Part shown: piece after piece, positions 51,027 to 60,824 of the stretch
How the letters are laid out: every line of letters starts with the position of its first letter
Position numbering within the stretch: the first letter of the stretch is position 1
NCBI RefSeq assembly: GCF_036409155.1
Contig: NZ_JAZGLW010000001.1
Span: 2,294,001 to 2,358,000 of the forward strand
Direction: 5' to 3'
Source of the DNA: Mycobacterium sp. 050128
Lineage (GTDB): Bacteria; Actinomycetota; Actinomycetes; Mycobacteriales; Mycobacteriaceae
Length of the DNA stretch: 64,000 nt
Translations under genes and position numbers: made by a program
The notes under the pieces: generated by a model
The model's input: only the letters and a program-made list of their open reading frames with translations
The model's database searches: none
Told to the model about the DNA's origin: nothing

Positions 51027-52640
51027 CTACTTCAGGTCGACGGACTTTCCGGTGGCGGCGGCGTAACCCGCGCGGTAGCCGAAAACCATTGCCGGACCGA
51101 TGGTTCCACCGGCGCCGCCGTAGGCACGGCCGGTCGCACCGGCCATCGCGTTGCCCGCGGCGAACAGGCCCGGGATCGGTTCCCCGTTGACGTGCAGCAC
51201 GCGGCCGTCGTGGTCGGTACGCGGCCCGCCCTTGGTGCCCATCGCGCCGATCGAGACCGGGACGGCGTAATAGGGCGCGGTGTCGATCGGTCCGAGTGTC
51301 TTCCCGGCAGCCGTGGTGGCACTGTCGTCACCCCAATAGCCGTCGTACGCACTGGAACCGCGGCCGAAGTCCGGATCCGCCCCCTCGGCGACATGGCGGT
51401 TCCACTCATCGATCGTGCGGATCAGACCCTCGGCGTCGATACCGGTCTTGGCGCCCAGTTCGGTCAGGTCCGCGGACTCGCAGAACCAGTCCGGCACCGG
51501 CTCACCGGGAGCGACACCCAGAAATCCGTAGCGCTGCAGGTGAACTGAGTCGAACACGATCCAGCCGCGATCATTGGTGTACCCGCCGCGGGGATCCAGG
51601 TACTGGAACGCACCGGCCATCGAGTTGTAATCGCATGCCTCGTTGACGAATCGGTGCCCGGCCTGGTTGACGATGATGCTTCTCGGCCGCGTCCGCTCCA
51701 GTCGCACGCTGCGGCTGCGCTGCTTGCCTTCGATGGTGTCGCCGGGGATCTGCACGATCGGGACCCACCATGCCTCGCCCATGTTGGCCAGATCGGCGCC
51801 ATGCGCCATCGCCATCCGCAGCCCGTCGCCGGTGTTGTTCGGCGGCGAGACCGGGCCGTGCATCGGGCCGCGCAGGAATGCCTGCACCAAGCCGGGGTCC
51901 CACTCGAAGCCGCCGACACCGAGGACGACTCCGCGGCGCGCGCGCACGTTGATCCGCTTCCCGGCCAGGGCAATTCGCACGCCGGTTATTTCTCCGCCCT
52001 CGGCGATGAGTTCCTCGGCGCGAGCGTTGGTGTGCGGCGTCACGCCGGCATCGAGTAATCCCTTGAGTAACCCCGCGATCAGCGCGGTGCCGGCGACGCA
52101 CAGATCGCTGCCTTCCTCGATCTGCACGTGCAGGCGTGCTCGCGTTTCGGCGTCGATACCGACGTTGGACCAGTCGGCGGGAAACGAGGTGATCCGGTTA
52201 CCCCACTCGCCGATCTGGTTCAGGTCGAAGGGCCCCGCACTCAGAGACCGGCCGCCGGCCGGCTGCCCGCCGGGCAGCTCCGGCCGGTAATCGGGGAAAC
52301 CGGCGGCGATGTCGAATCGCAGGGCGCTGTGCTCCTCCACGAATTCCAGCATCGTCGGACCGGTACGCACGAACGTTTCGACCAGGGCATCATCCATCTG
52401 TCCGAGGGACTGCGCACGCAGGTACCGCAACGCGTCGGCTTCCGTCAATTCGCCGTCGGGAGAACGGTTATGTGCGGGGATCCAGATGATGCCGCCAGAC
52501 ACCGCGGTGGTCCCGCCAACGGTCGGGGCCTTCTCGAACACCTCGACGGAGGCGCCGGCGGTCACTGCCGACAGCGCGGCGGTGAGCCCGGCCCCGCCCG
52601 TGCCGAGCACGACGACATCGGCTTCGGAATCCCAAGACAT
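51027..52640 (-). CDS. FAD-dependent oxidoreductase, KstD/fumarate-reductase-like
   Basis: Flavoprotein of 537 aa. The FAD-binding VVVLGTGGAGLTAALSAVTAG is at the N-terminus, then VGGTTAVSGGIIWIPAHNRSPDG, and C-terminal GLFAAGNAMAGATGRAYGGAGGTIGPAMVFG is typical of 3-ketosteroid dehydrogenases and related enzymes. Active-site residues cannot be assigned with certainty, so a delta-1-dehydrogenase on a ring ketone is only a likely role. ATG at 52640 has AAGGGA upstream. It lies 14 bp behind an IclR gene on the same strand, divergent from the meta-cleavage operon, and its stop is 4 bp from the sensor kinase stop. Confidence 0.87.
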   Translation of the reverse strand: MSWDSEADVVVLGTGGAGLTAALSAVTAGASVEVFEKAPTVGGTTAVSGGIIWIPAHNRSPDGELTEADALRYLRAQSLGQMDDALVETFVRTGPTMLEFVEEHSALRFDIAAGFPDYRPELPGGQPAGGRSLSAGPFDLNQIGEWGNRITSFPADWSNVGIDAETRARLHVQIEEGSDLCVAGTALIAGLLKGLLDAGVTPHTNARAEELIAEGGEITGVRIALAGKRINVRARRGVVLGVGGFEWDPGLVQAFLRGPMHGPVSPPNNTGDGLRMAMAHGADLANMGEAWWVPIVQIPGDTIEGKQRSRSVRLERTRPRSIIVNQAGHRFVNEACDYNSMAGAFQYLDPRGGYTNDRGWIVFDSVHLQRYGFLGVAPGEPVPDWFCESADLTELGAKTGIDAEGLIRTIDEWNRHVAEGADPDFGRGSSAYDGYWGDDSATTAAGKTLGPIDTAPYYAVPVSIGAMGTKGGPRTDHDGRVLHVNGEPIPGLFAAGNAMAGATGRAYGGAGGTIGPAMVFGYRAGYAAATGKSVDLK

Positions 52641-52654
52641 CAACTGCAATCCCT

Positions 52655-53332
52655 TCAGCTCAGCAGCTCGGACAACTGCTTGGCGGCTTTGACGACCGCT
52701 TCCCTGCCACGCATCACGACGTCCTCCCGATGGGAGATGAGGTTGATGCACGTCGGTGGGGACGGCGCCGGACGGTGGACGGCCACGGCCAGGCCGTACG
52801 TATTCGGTTCGATCTCGCCATAGGTCGTCACCCAGCCGCGCTCGCGTGCCCGCGACACCAATTCGCGTTCGCCCGGGCGCGGGGGCAGGCTTGCCAGCAA
52901 GGCGATTCCGGCCGCGCCGCGGTCCAGCGGATACCGGCTGCCCTCGTGGAAGGACAGTTGGTAGGCGACGTGGCTCGGCACGATCACCGCGACCGCCACC
53001 TGTTGATCGCCCTCGGCGACGAGTAAGGACACGGTGGTGCCCAGCTCGTCGGCCAGGGCCCGCAGCGTCGGCAGACTCAGCTGGCGCACATTGCGGTCGA
53101 ACGCGGCACCGAGCACCGCGAGGCCGGCGGCCGGCCGGTATCGACCGTCTTCGCCCTTGGCCACCAAGCGAAATTGGGACAGTGTCGACAGCAGGCGATA
53201 GGCGATGGTCCGGTGCACCCCGACCTGGTCAGCGAGCTGCTGGACGGTCAGTCCGGTCGGCGAATCCGCCACCATTTGTAGCGCGGTGATTCCCCTCGCC
53301 AGCGTTTGTGAGCCGGCACCCGAACCCGTCAC
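52655..53332 (-). CDS. IclR-family transcriptional regulator
   Basis: Regulator of 225 aa. The N-terminal winged helix-turn-helix LARGITALQMVADSPTGLTVQQLADQVGVHRTIAYRLLSTL is followed by an effector-binding domain (LRALADELGTTVSLLVAEGDQQVAVAV). IclR proteins commonly sense aromatic or cyclic-acid intermediates and control adjacent catabolic operons. GTG start with GGAGG further upstream. The gene is divergent from the hydrolase-mhpA-mhpB operon, and a perfect 19-bp palindrome at 53386-53404 is its probable operator. Confidence 0.92.
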   Translation of the reverse strand: MTGSGAGSQTLARGITALQMVADSPTGLTVQQLADQVGVHRTIAYRLLSTLSQFRLVAKGEDGRYRPAAGLAVLGAAFDRNVRQLSLPTLRALADELGTTVSLLVAEGDQQVAVAVIVPSHVAYQLSFHEGSRYPLDRGAAGIALLASLPPRPGERELVSRARERGWVTTYGEIEPNTYGLAVAVHRPAPSPPTCINLISHREDVVMRGREAVVKAAKQLSELLS

Positions 53333-53385
53333 AGCCTTGACATACCTCCATGCGAGAGCGAAGCTCTAATATATAACGCACGCCA

Positions 53386-53404
53386 GTGTGCGATATTCGC
53401 ACAC
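53386..53404. promoter_or_regulatory. Perfect 19-bp palindrome, probable IclR operator
   Basis: GTGTGCGA-TAT-TCGCACAC has perfect 8-bp arms around TAT in the 126-bp divergent region between the IclR gene and the first meta-cleavage gene at 53459. An AT-rich TATATAAC just to its left may be a promoter element. Position and symmetry fit an IclR dimer site; no binding evidence exists. Confidence 0.7.
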
Positions 53405-53458
53405 GAGGTAAGTCTAAAACGAGAACCAGATTTCCACCAGTAGTAGCGGAGAGGAACC

Positions 53459-54322
53459 GTGGCCGAGTTCGAGAGCATCTGGAGCGATCTCCAGGGCGTC
53501 GCATTTGAGCAGGGCTATCTCGACGCCGGGGGCGTGCAGACCCGTTACTTGCGTGCCGGTGATCCCGGCAAGCCGGTACTGATGCTGCTGCACGGATCCG
53601 GCGGCCACGCCGAGGCTTACGTGCGCAACCTTGCCGCCCACGCCGAGCATTTCTGGACCTGGTCGATCGACATGCTCGGCCACGGGTACACGGACAAGCC
53701 GGGTCACCCGCTGGAGGTCAGCCATTACGTCGAGCACCTGATGGCCGTGCTGCGCACCATCGGGGCGGACCGCGCCCACATCAGCGGCGAATCGCTCGGC
53801 GGCTGGGTGGCCGCCCGTGCCGCGGTCGATCATCCGGATGTGGTTGAGCGACTGGTCCTTAACACCGCCGGCGGTTCCCAGGCCGATCCGGTTGTGATGC
53901 AACGGATCATCACGCTGTCGATGGCGGCCGCCGAGAACCCGACCTGGGAGACGGTGCAAGCGCGCATCAAATGGCTGATGGCCGACAAGTCCAAGGATTA
54001 CGACGATCTGGTTGCCAGCCGCCAACGCGTGTATCGCCAACCGGGATTCGTCTCCGCGATGAGCGACATCATGGCGTTGCAGGACCCAGAGATTCGCGCG
54101 CGCAACATTCTCGGCCCGGCCGAATACGGATCGATCATCGCGCCGACGCTGGTGCTATGGACCAGTGACGACCCCACCGCCGACGTGACCGAGGGGCGCC
54201 GCATGGCGTCGATGATCCCGGGCGCGCGGTTCGAGGTGATGCCCGGCTGTGGTCATTGGCCGCAGTACGAGGACGCCAAGACCTTCAACCAGTTGCATCT
54301 CGATTTCCTGCTGGGACGCTGA
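53459..54322 (+). CDS. Alpha/beta hydrolase, meta-cleavage product (C-C) hydrolase type
   Basis: Alpha/beta hydrolase of 287 aa, MhpC/BphD-like, expected to hydrolyse the ring-fission product of an extradiol dioxygenase. The oxyanion segment is [12 protein letters not shown], the nucleophile is Ser112 in SGESLGGW, an acid candidate is in [11 protein letters not shown] near 237, and His266 is in [12 protein letters not shown] start with GGAGAGG upstream. It is the first gene of the operon, followed with a 1-bp stop/start overlap by the mhpA-like gene, which supports a role in that pathway. Confidence 0.9.
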   Translation: MAEFESIWSDLQGVAFEQGYLDAGGVQTRYLRAGDPGKPVLMLLHGSGGHAEAYVRNLAAHAEHFWTWSIDMLGHGYTDKPGHPLEVSHYVEHLMAVLRTIGADRAHISGESLGGWVAARAAVDHPDVVERLVLNTAGGSQADPVVMQRIITLSMAAAENPTWETVQARIKWLMADKSKDYDDLVASRQRVYRQPGFVSAMSDIMALQDPEIRARNILGPAEYGSIIAPTLVLWTSDDPTADVTEGRRMASMIPGARFEVMPGCGHWPQYEDAKTFNQLHLDFLLGR

Positions 54323-56046
54323 TGGCAACCGACGGGCAGCAGACACCTGGCCACAATGTCGACGTAGTCGTCGTCGGTGCGGGCCCGGTCGGGTTGACCT
54401 TGGCCAATATCCTTGGCCTGCAAGGTGTCCGAACCCTGTTGGTCGACGAGCGCGACACGCTGATCGACTACCCCCGCGGCGTCGGCCTGGACGACGAGTC
54501 GTTGCGCACCTTTCAGTCGATCGGCCTGGTCGATCGGGTGCTGCCGCACACGGTGCCGAACCAGATCCTGCGTTTTTTCGACGGCAATCGCAGGGTGCTC
54601 GCCGAAATGGCGCCGCCGGACGCGCGTTTCGGTTGGCCGAAGCGCAACGGGTTCGTCCAGCCGCTCGTCGACGCCGAATTGCTAGCCGGGCTGGACAGAT
54701 TCGACTGCGTCGAGGTGCGCTGGAGCCGGCCGATGACGGGCTGCCGGGAAGCCGGCGACGGCGTGACGGTTGAGCTCGGCGGCGAGGGCGAGGATGCCAC
54801 GGTGCGGGCCCGCTTCGTCGTGGGCTGCGACGGCGGCCGCAGCATGACCCGCCGGATGATGGGGGTGTCGTTCGACGGGACGACGTCGTCGACACGCTGG
54901 CTGGTGGTCGACATCGCCAACGATCCGTTGGGTCACCCGAACAGTGAGGTGGGTGCCGATCCCGAACGCCCGTACGCCTCGATTTCGATCGCGCACGGAA
55001 TTCGCCGCTTCGAGTTTATGATTCACGCCGACGAGACCGACGAGCAGGCCGAGGATCCGGCGTTTCTGGAGCAGATGCTGGCTCGGATGGTGCCGCGGCC
55101 CGACCGGGTCGACGTGATCCGTCGCCGCGTGTACACCCACCACTCGCGCATCGCCGGGGCGTTCCGCAGCGGCCGGCTGCTGCTGGCCGGCGACGCCGCG
55201 CACCTGATGCCGGTGTGGCAGGGACAGGGCTACAACAGCGGCATCCGGGATGCAGCCAACCTGGGCTGGAAGCTGGCCGCGGTGGTCAACGGCCGCGCCG
55301 ACGACAAATTGCTCGACACCTATGACATGGAGCGCCGCAAGCACGCGCGGGCCATGATCGACCTTTCCACGATGGTGGGCCGGGTCATCTCGCCTACCAA
55401 CCGTCGCGTCGCCACCGCGCGCGACCTGCTGGTGCGTTCGGCGTCAATTGTGCCGACGCTCAAGCGGTATGTGCTCGAGATGCGGTTCAAGCCGATGCCA
55501 CGGTACGAGCACGGGGCCGTCGTACACTCGGTGAATCCCAAAGCCCCGCACGGCGCGCAATCGCCGGTCGGCACGCTGTTCATTCAGCCGCGGGTCGATA
55601 CCCGGACTCAGCAGGACGTCTTGCTGGACGACGTACTGGGTCCGTGGTTCGCGGTGTTGTGCTGGAACAACAACCCGCGCAAGATTCTCGGGGACGAGGC
55701 GTTCGCGAAGTGGAAAGCGTTGGGCGCCCGCTTCGTTGCGCTGCGGCCGCAAACTCAGCTGCACTGGCCCGGGCACGACGACCCGGATGTCGTCGTCGTG
55801 GGCGACCGGACCGGGGGGCTCAAGTCCTGGTTCGACGTGCACTCCGAATCGGTGGTGTTCTTGCGTCCCGATCGCTGCATCGCGGGTGCTTGCATCGCCC
55901 AGCTCTCTCCCGATCTCAGCGCGTCGCTGCTCGATGCCCTCACACTCATCCCGGGAGGGGGTGATGTCGACAGTGGCAATGGCTCTGTGCTGTATGTCCC
56001 ACAGCCCGCTCCTGAATCTTCCGGGGCCGTCGCGGGACCTGCTTGA
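54322..56046 (+). CDS. FAD-dependent aromatic hydroxylase, MhpA-like
   Basis: Group A flavoprotein monooxygenase of 574 aa, close to 3-(3-hydroxyphenyl)propionate hydroxylase. The FAD motif [17 protein letters not shown] is at the start, DG motif [13 protein letters not shown] near residue 175, and GD motif [34 protein letters not shown] near 292; a thioredoxin-like C-terminal domain follows. It would ortho-hydroxylate a phenol to a catechol for ring cleavage. Its 3' end overlaps the dioxygenase gene by 83 bp, so the last 27 codons are read in two frames. Confidence 0.9.
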   Translation: MATDGQQTPGHNVDVVVVGAGPVGLTLANILGLQGVRTLLVDERDTLIDYPRGVGLDDESLRTFQSIGLVDRVLPHTVPNQILRFFDGNRRVLAEMAPPDARFGWPKRNGFVQPLVDAELLAGLDRFDCVEVRWSRPMTGCREAGDGVTVELGGEGEDATVRARFVVGCDGGRSMTRRMMGVSFDGTTSSTRWLVVDIANDPLGHPNSEVGADPERPYASISIAHGIRRFEFMIHADETDEQAEDPAFLEQMLARMVPRPDRVDVIRRRVYTHHSRIAGAFRSGRLLLAGDAAHLMPVWQGQGYNSGIRDAANLGWKLAAVVNGRADDKLLDTYDMERRKHARAMIDLSTMVGRVISPTNRRVATARDLLVRSASIVPTLKRYVLEMRFKPMPRYEHGAVVHSVNPKAPHGAQSPVGTLFIQPRVDTRTQQDVLLDDVLGPWFAVLCWNNNPRKILGDEAFAKWKALGARFVALRPQTQLHWPGHDDPDVVVVGDRTGGLKSWFDVHSESVVFLRPDRCIAGACIAQLSPDLSASLLDALTLIPGGGDVDSGNGSVLYVPQPAPESSGAVAGPA

Positions 56047-56911
56047 CGACGTCGAAGGCGCCATCGCGCAGGCTTCCGAATTCGTGCGCGACTACGATCC
56101 CGAACTCGTCGTCATCTTTTCGCCGGATCACTACAACGGATTCTTCTACAAGGCGATGCCGCCATTCTGTATCGGCTTGAACGCCAACGGAGTCGGTGAC
56201 TACGGCACACACGCCGGTCCGCTCGACGTCCCGACCGATCTGGCCTCGCAGTGCGCGGAGGCCGTGCTTGAGGCAGGCATCGACGTGGCGGTATCGGCCA
56301 GCATGGACGTGGATCACGGGACCGTCCAGCCGCTCGAGAAACTCTTGGGCGACGCCCTGTCGCGTCCCGTGATACCCATCTTCGTCAATGCGGTCGCGGT
56401 GCCGCTGGGACCGTTGCATCGGTGCCGCGCGCTGGGCGCGGCCGTCGGCAACTATCTCGCCACGTTGGACAAGCGGGTCTTGGTGATCGGGTCCGGCGGG
56501 CTTTCTCATAGTCCGCCGGTACCGACGCTGGCGACGGCACCGGAACCGGTGCTGGAGCGCATCGTGCAGGGCCGGCCGATGACGCCCGAGCAGCGGCAAG
56601 CCAGGCAGGTCGCCGTCATCGAGGCGGCCAAGGCCTTCGCCGGCGGCGAGAGTGATCTGCAACCGCTGAATCCGGCATGGGACCAACGCTTCCTGGAGAT
56701 CATCGACGCGGGCCGGCTCGAAGAGTTCAGCCTCTGGTCGAACGCCTTCGTGCTCTACGAGGGCGGCACGTCCGCACACGAAGTCCGCACCTGGATAGCG
56801 GCTTTCGGCGCGCTGGAGACCGCGGGCCCGTATGCGACGGCGTTGCGCTACTACAAACCGGCCGAAGAACTGATCGCCGGTTTCGCGATCAGAACGGCGA
56901 CACCGGCATGA
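55964..56911 (+). CDS. Extradiol ring-cleavage dioxygenase, MhpB-like (class III)
   Basis: Fe(II)-dependent 2,3-dihydroxyphenylpropionate 1,2-dioxygenase-like protein of 315 aa, opening a catechol ring in the meta position. Candidate residues are [10 protein letters not shown] near residue 53, catalytic His118 in [10 protein letters not shown] and His182 in [10 protein letters not shown], matching the two His residues required in E. coli MhpB. Start ATG at 55964 has GGGAGGGG upstream (an in-frame GTG at 55961 is also possible). It overlaps the hydroxylase gene upstream and the flavoprotein gene downstream (ATGA). Confidence 0.92.
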   Translation: MSTVAMALCCMSHSPLLNLPGPSRDLLDDVEGAIAQASEFVRDYDPELVVIFSPDHYNGFFYKAMPPFCIGLNANGVGDYGTHAGPLDVPTDLASQCAEAVLEAGIDVAVSASMDVDHGTVQPLEKLLGDALSRPVIPIFVNAVAVPLGPLHRCRALGAAVGNYLATLDKRVLVIGSGGLSHSPPVPTLATAPEPVLERIVQGRPMTPEQRQARQVAVIEAAKAFAGGESDLQPLNPAWDQRFLEIIDAGRLEEFSLWSNAFVLYEGGTSAHEVRTWIAAFGALETAGPYATALRYYKPAEELIAGFAIRTATPA

Positions 56912-58632
56912 CGAGTCCGGATATGAACGGCTTCGACCACGTTGTCGATGTGCTGATCGTCGGCTCCGGTGGTGGCGGTATGGCCGCCGCGCTGACCGCG
57001 CGCGCATCCGGCCTCGACGCATTGGTGATCGAAAAGGCATCGTATTTCGGCGGTTCCACCGCATTGTCGGGTGGCGGGATCTGGGTTCCCGGTGCACCCG
57101 CGCAACGCCGGGAGGGCTACTGTCCGGATCCCGAAGGCGTGGTCGAATACCTGCTCAGGATCACCGAGGGATTGGTCAGCGAGGCGCGTATCCGGCAGTA
57201 CGTCGAGTCGGCGCCGAAAATGCTGGAGTTCCTCGAAGGGCTTTCCGGGTGGTTCGAATTCGTCTGGAAGCCCGACTATGCCGACTACTACCCGGAACTG
57301 CCGGGCGCCTCGGAGCTGGGCAGCACCATCAACGTGCCGGCGATCGACCTGCGGAAACTGGGCGCCGACGAGCAACTGATGCTCAAGCCGCTGGCACTTG
57401 CTCCCCGGGGAATCTGGCTGGGTCCCAAAGACCTTCGGACCTTCTACCGGATCAGGCAGACGTGGGCCGGCAAGGGCGTGCTGTTGAAGCTCCTCTGGCG
57501 GATGTTCAAGGCGAGAGCCTTCAACGAGCGGATGGCCGCGATCGGCCAGTCGCTGGTCGCGCGGTTGCGGTTGGCGATGCGGGACAGCGGTATTCCGCTG
57601 TGGCTGGACGCACCGATGACCGAGTTGCTCACCAACGTCCACGGATCGGTGACCGGCGCGGTGATCGAGCGTGACGGTGTCAAGCAGCGGATCGGTGCGC
57701 GTCGCGGCGTCATCCTGGCGTCCGGGGGTTTCGATCACGACCTTGCCTGGCGCAAGGAGCAGCTGCCGGTCTTGGAGAGCATCGGGTCCCAGGACTGGAG
57801 CTTCGGTAACCCCGTCGCGATGGGCGACGGTATTCGCGCGGGCGAAAAGGTGGGCGCCGCAACCGACCTGCTCGACGAGGCGTGGTGGTTCCCGGCCATC
57901 CAATGGCCGGACGGCCGAATGCAATTCATGCTCAACGAGCGGATGATGCCGTCGCAGTTCATTGTCAACGGCGAAGGTAAGCGCTTCATCAACGAGGCGG
58001 CCCCGTACATGGACTTCGGTCACGCGATGATCGATGGGCAGAAGTCCGGTGTCACCCACATCCCGTGCTGGCTGATCACCGATCACCGATCGTGGAATCG
58101 CTACGTCGTCGGTGGTCACCTGCCGCTACCGAAAATTCCCGGCGCTCCGGTGCCCACCGGTCGCAAGATTCCGAAGGCCTGGCTGGATTCGGGTGTGGTC
58201 AAGTCGGCGACCACCTGGGAAGAAATGGCGACCAAAATCGGTGTCCCGGCAGCCCAATTACGTTCCACTGCAGCTCGTTTCAACGATCTTGCGCGCAACG
58301 GCCACGATGACGATTTCAACCGAGGAGACAGCGTCTACGACAACTACTACGGCGATCCGACCCTGCCTAACCCCAATCTGTATCCGTTGGGTGATCCGCC
58401 CTACTATGCGTTCCGCATCGTGCTCGGCGATCTCGGAACTTCGGGCGGCCTGCTGACCGACGAATACGCCCGAGTGCTGCGACCCGACGGCGCCATCGTG
58501 CCCGGGCTCTACGCGGTGGGTAACACCTCCGCGGCGGTGATGGGCCGCAGCTATGCGGGAGCCGGGGCGACCATCGGTCCCGCCATGACGTTCGGCTTTG
58601 TCGCCGCGAAACACCTTGCCAGCCAGGCCTAG
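56908..58632 (+). CDS. FAD-dependent 3-ketosteroid-delta1-dehydrogenase-like protein
   Basis: Flavoprotein of 574 aa that matches KstD along its length: [36 protein letters not shown], a substrate-domain [32 protein letters not shown], and C-terminal [26 protein letters not shown] with Tyr and Gly in the catalytic region. It may dehydrogenate a cyclic ketone next to its carbonyl. ATG overlaps the dioxygenase stop (ATGA), so it is translationally coupled to ring cleavage. A second, divergent member of this family is at 51027-52640. Confidence 0.88.
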   Translation: MTSPDMNGFDHVVDVLIVGSGGGGMAAALTARASGLDALVIEKASYFGGSTALSGGGIWVPGAPAQRREGYCPDPEGVVEYLLRITEGLVSEARIRQYVESAPKMLEFLEGLSGWFEFVWKPDYADYYPELPGASELGSTINVPAIDLRKLGADEQLMLKPLALAPRGIWLGPKDLRTFYRIRQTWAGKGVLLKLLWRMFKARAFNERMAAIGQSLVARLRLAMRDSGIPLWLDAPMTELLTNVHGSVTGAVIERDGVKQRIGARRGVILASGGFDHDLAWRKEQLPVLESIGSQDWSFGNPVAMGDGIRAGEKVGAATDLLDEAWWFPAIQWPDGRMQFMLNERMMPSQFIVNGEGKRFINEAAPYMDFGHAMIDGQKSGVTHIPCWLITDHRSWNRYVVGGHLPLPKIPGAPVPTGRKIPKAWLDSGVVKSATTWEEMATKIGVPAAQLRSTAARFNDLARNGHDDDFNRGDSVYDNYYGDPTLPNPNLYPLGDPPYYAFRIVLGDLGTSGGLLTDEYARVLRPDGAIVPGLYAVGNTSAAVMGRSYAGAGATIGPAMTFGFVAAKHLASQA

Positions 58633-58650
58633 TCTCTTGAGGAGGTAACA

Positions 58651-59955
58651 ATGAAAATTTCACTGTTCTACGAGTTCGCTCTGCCCCGTCCGTGGGCGCC
58701 CGATGACGAACATGTCCTGTTACAGGACTGCCTGGACGAGGTGGAGGCCGCCGACAAGGCGGGGTTCTCCACCGTCTGGCTGACCGAGCACCACTTCCTC
58801 GAGGAGTACTGTCACTCCACCGCGCCGGAGATCTTCCTGGCCGCGGCCAGCCAGCGAACCAAGAACATCCGGCTCGGGTTCGGCATCATGCACCTGCTGC
58901 CCGCGGTCAATCACCCCGCGCGGGTGGCCGAACGCGTCGCCACCATCGACCTGCTCTCCAACGGGCGTGTCGAGTTCGGCACGGGGGAAGGTTCCTCGGT
59001 CGGTGAACTCGGCGGATTCGATGTCGACCCCGCCGACAAGCGCGCGCAGTGGGAGGAGTCCCTCGAGGTCGCGATCCGATGCATGATCGAAGAGCCGTTC
59101 ACGGGTTTCAAGGGTGAGCAAATCCAGATGCCGCCTCGCAACGTGATCCCCAAACCGCTGCAAAAGCCGCACCCGCCTGTCTGGGTCGCCTGCACCCGGC
59201 CGGCTAGTGTGCAGATGGCTGCCCAAAAGTGCATTGGGGCACTGAGTTTCGCCTACACGGGGCCGGGGCCGCTGACCGACCGGGTCAAGGGCTACTACAA
59301 GGAATTCGAGGAGAACGGCGTGCCCATCACGCCGCAGATCAACCCGAACATCCTGGCCATCGGCGGCGACTTGTCGATGATGGTCGCCAAGACCGAGGAA
59401 GAGGCGCTGCAACGACTGGGGCAGGGCGGTGGATTCTTCTCGTTCGGAATCATGCACTACTACCTGACCGGAATGCACAGCCCGGGCCGCACCGGAGTGT
59501 GGAAGCGCTACCTCGAAGAGGTCGAAAAGGACCCGACGCTGGCCTACGGACCCGGCCGCGGCGCGATCGGATCCCCGGACACCGTGCGCGAATTCCTGCG
59601 TGGCTACGAGGAGAGCGGCGTCGACGAGATCATCCTGCTGCTCAACCCGCGCAGCCACGAAGGCACCATGGAATCCATTGAGCTGATGGGCAAAGAGGTA
59701 CTGCCCGAGTTCATCGAACGTGACGAGAAGGCGGTGGCGGCCAAGGCCAAGCGGTTGGCACCGGTTATCGAGAAGGTCGAGGCGAGGCGGCCGAAGTCGA
59801 CCGCCCCGTTGTTCGACGAAACCTACGCGTTCGGCGGCCTGCCCACCGGGCGCGACAAGTTCACCGCCAGCGAGATCCCTGAGGCCATGGCCGAGATCAA
59901 CGAGGGCCGGGTGCAGGCGGCACAGCGCGCGAAGGAAGAGCAGAAAAACAAGTAG
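58651..59955 (+). CDS. Luciferase-like monooxygenase (LLM class), long form
   Basis: Bacterial-luciferase-type TIM-barrel enzyme of 434 aa, longer than usual because of a charged C-terminal tail of about 60 residues (Lys/Glu/Ala rich). VWLTEHHFLEEYCHSTAPEIFLAAASQRT, LGFGIMHLLPAVNHPARVAERVATIDLLSNGRVEFGTGEG is typical of FMNH2-dependent monooxygenases as well as F420 enzymes; the former is more likely given the EHH motif. A strong GAGGAGG lies upstream of the ATG. A ring-oxygenating step in the same pathway is plausible; no flavin reductase is encoded nearby. Confidence 0.88.
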   Translation: MKISLFYEFALPRPWAPDDEHVLLQDCLDEVEAADKAGFSTVWLTEHHFLEEYCHSTAPEIFLAAASQRTKNIRLGFGIMHLLPAVNHPARVAERVATIDLLSNGRVEFGTGEGSSVGELGGFDVDPADKRAQWEESLEVAIRCMIEEPFTGFKGEQIQMPPRNVIPKPLQKPHPPVWVACTRPASVQMAAQKCIGALSFAYTGPGPLTDRVKGYYKEFEENGVPITPQINPNILAIGGDLSMMVAKTEEEALQRLGQGGGFFSFGIMHYYLTGMHSPGRTGVWKRYLEEVEKDPTLAYGPGRGAIGSPDTVREFLRGYEESGVDEIILLLNPRSHEGTMESIELMGKEVLPEFIERDEKAVAAKAKRLAPVIEKVEARRPKSTAPLFDETYAFGGLPTGRDKFTASEIPEAMAEINEGRVQAAQRAKEEQKNK

Positions 59956-59975
59956 CGCCGGAAGATAATCGAGCC

Positions 59976-60824
59976 GTGGGCGAGATCGACGGGTTGTGGC
60001 GTTACCTCGGCTATCAAGGCCGCCGTGCGGTGGTGACCGGATGTGCGTCGGGCATCGGCGAACAGGTGGTGCGCCAGCTCACCGAACTCGGGGCCGAGAT
60101 CGTCGGGTTGGACAAGCGGCGACCGTCGGTCGAGCTCAACGAGTTTCATGAGGTCGACCTCGCCGACCCGGAATCGATCGATGGCGCGGTCGCGTCCATC
60201 GGCGGGCGGGTCGACACGCTGTTCAACGTCGCCGGTGTCTCCTCCGGGATCGGCGACCCGTCACTGGTTGCCACGATCAACTTCCTGGGCACCCGCCAGG
60301 TCACCGAGGCCCTGGTCCCGAGAATGGCCGCGGGGTCGTCGATCGTCTGCGTGTCCTCGCTCGCGGCCGCCGCCTATCGGGAACACGCGGCGGCGGTGGC
60401 GCCATTACTGAATACCGCGACGATGCAAGAGGGCATCGAGTGGTGCGCCGCGAATCCCGATGAGGTGGGCAACGGTTACCAACTGTCCAAGGAAGCCATC
60501 ATCTTCTACACGATGCGTAGCGCTACGCCGTTGGGCGCCAAAGGCATCCGTATCAATTGCTCCGGCCCCGGGGTCACCGAGACTCCGATACTCGATCAGC
60601 TGCGGACGGCATACGGGCAGGGTTTCCTCGACGACATTCCCAAGCCGCTGGGGCGCGTTTCCGACCCCGCCGAGCAGGCAGCGGTGCTGCTCTTCTTGAA
60701 TAGTGAGGCGGCCAGCTACATCACGGGACAGATCATCTGGGTCGACGGTGGAAACGTGGGTGCGGCGATCGCTCGTGAACTCGAGGAAGGAGCCCCTCCA
60801 GATGAGCCGAGCCGACTTGACTGA
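59976..60824 (+). CDS. SDR-family dehydrogenase, 3-alpha-HSD/coniferyl-alcohol-dehydrogenase-like
   Basis: Short-chain dehydrogenase of 282 aa. Cofactor motif VTGCASGIGEQVV, NVAGVSSG, catalytic Ser in CVSSLAAA and the YQLSKEA Tyr-Lys near residue 170; a long insertion before the Tyr (HAAAVAPLLNTATMQEGIEWCA) is characteristic of 3-alpha-hydroxysteroid and coniferyl-alcohol dehydrogenases. GTG start at 59976, 20 bp after the LLM gene. Its 3' end overlaps the cyclase-family gene by 23 bp. Confidence 0.9.
   Translation: MGEIDGLWRYLGYQGRRAVVTGCASGIGEQVVRQLTELGAEIVGLDKRRPSVELNEFHEVDLADPESIDGAVASIGGRVDTLFNVAGVSSGIGDPSLVATINFLGTRQVTEALVPRMAAGSSIVCVSSLAAAAYREHAAAVAPLLNTATMQEGIEWCAANPDEVGNGYQLSKEAIIFYTMRSATPLGAKGIRINCSGPGVTETPILDQLRTAYGQGFLDDIPKPLGRVSDPAEQAAVLLFLNSEAASYITGQIIWVDGGNVGAAIARELEEGAPPDEPSRLD

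Noticed and set aside
53333..53385. Additional small gene in the divergent IclR region
   Set aside because: No frame with a ribosome-binding site is present; the sequence is better explained as promoter plus operator.
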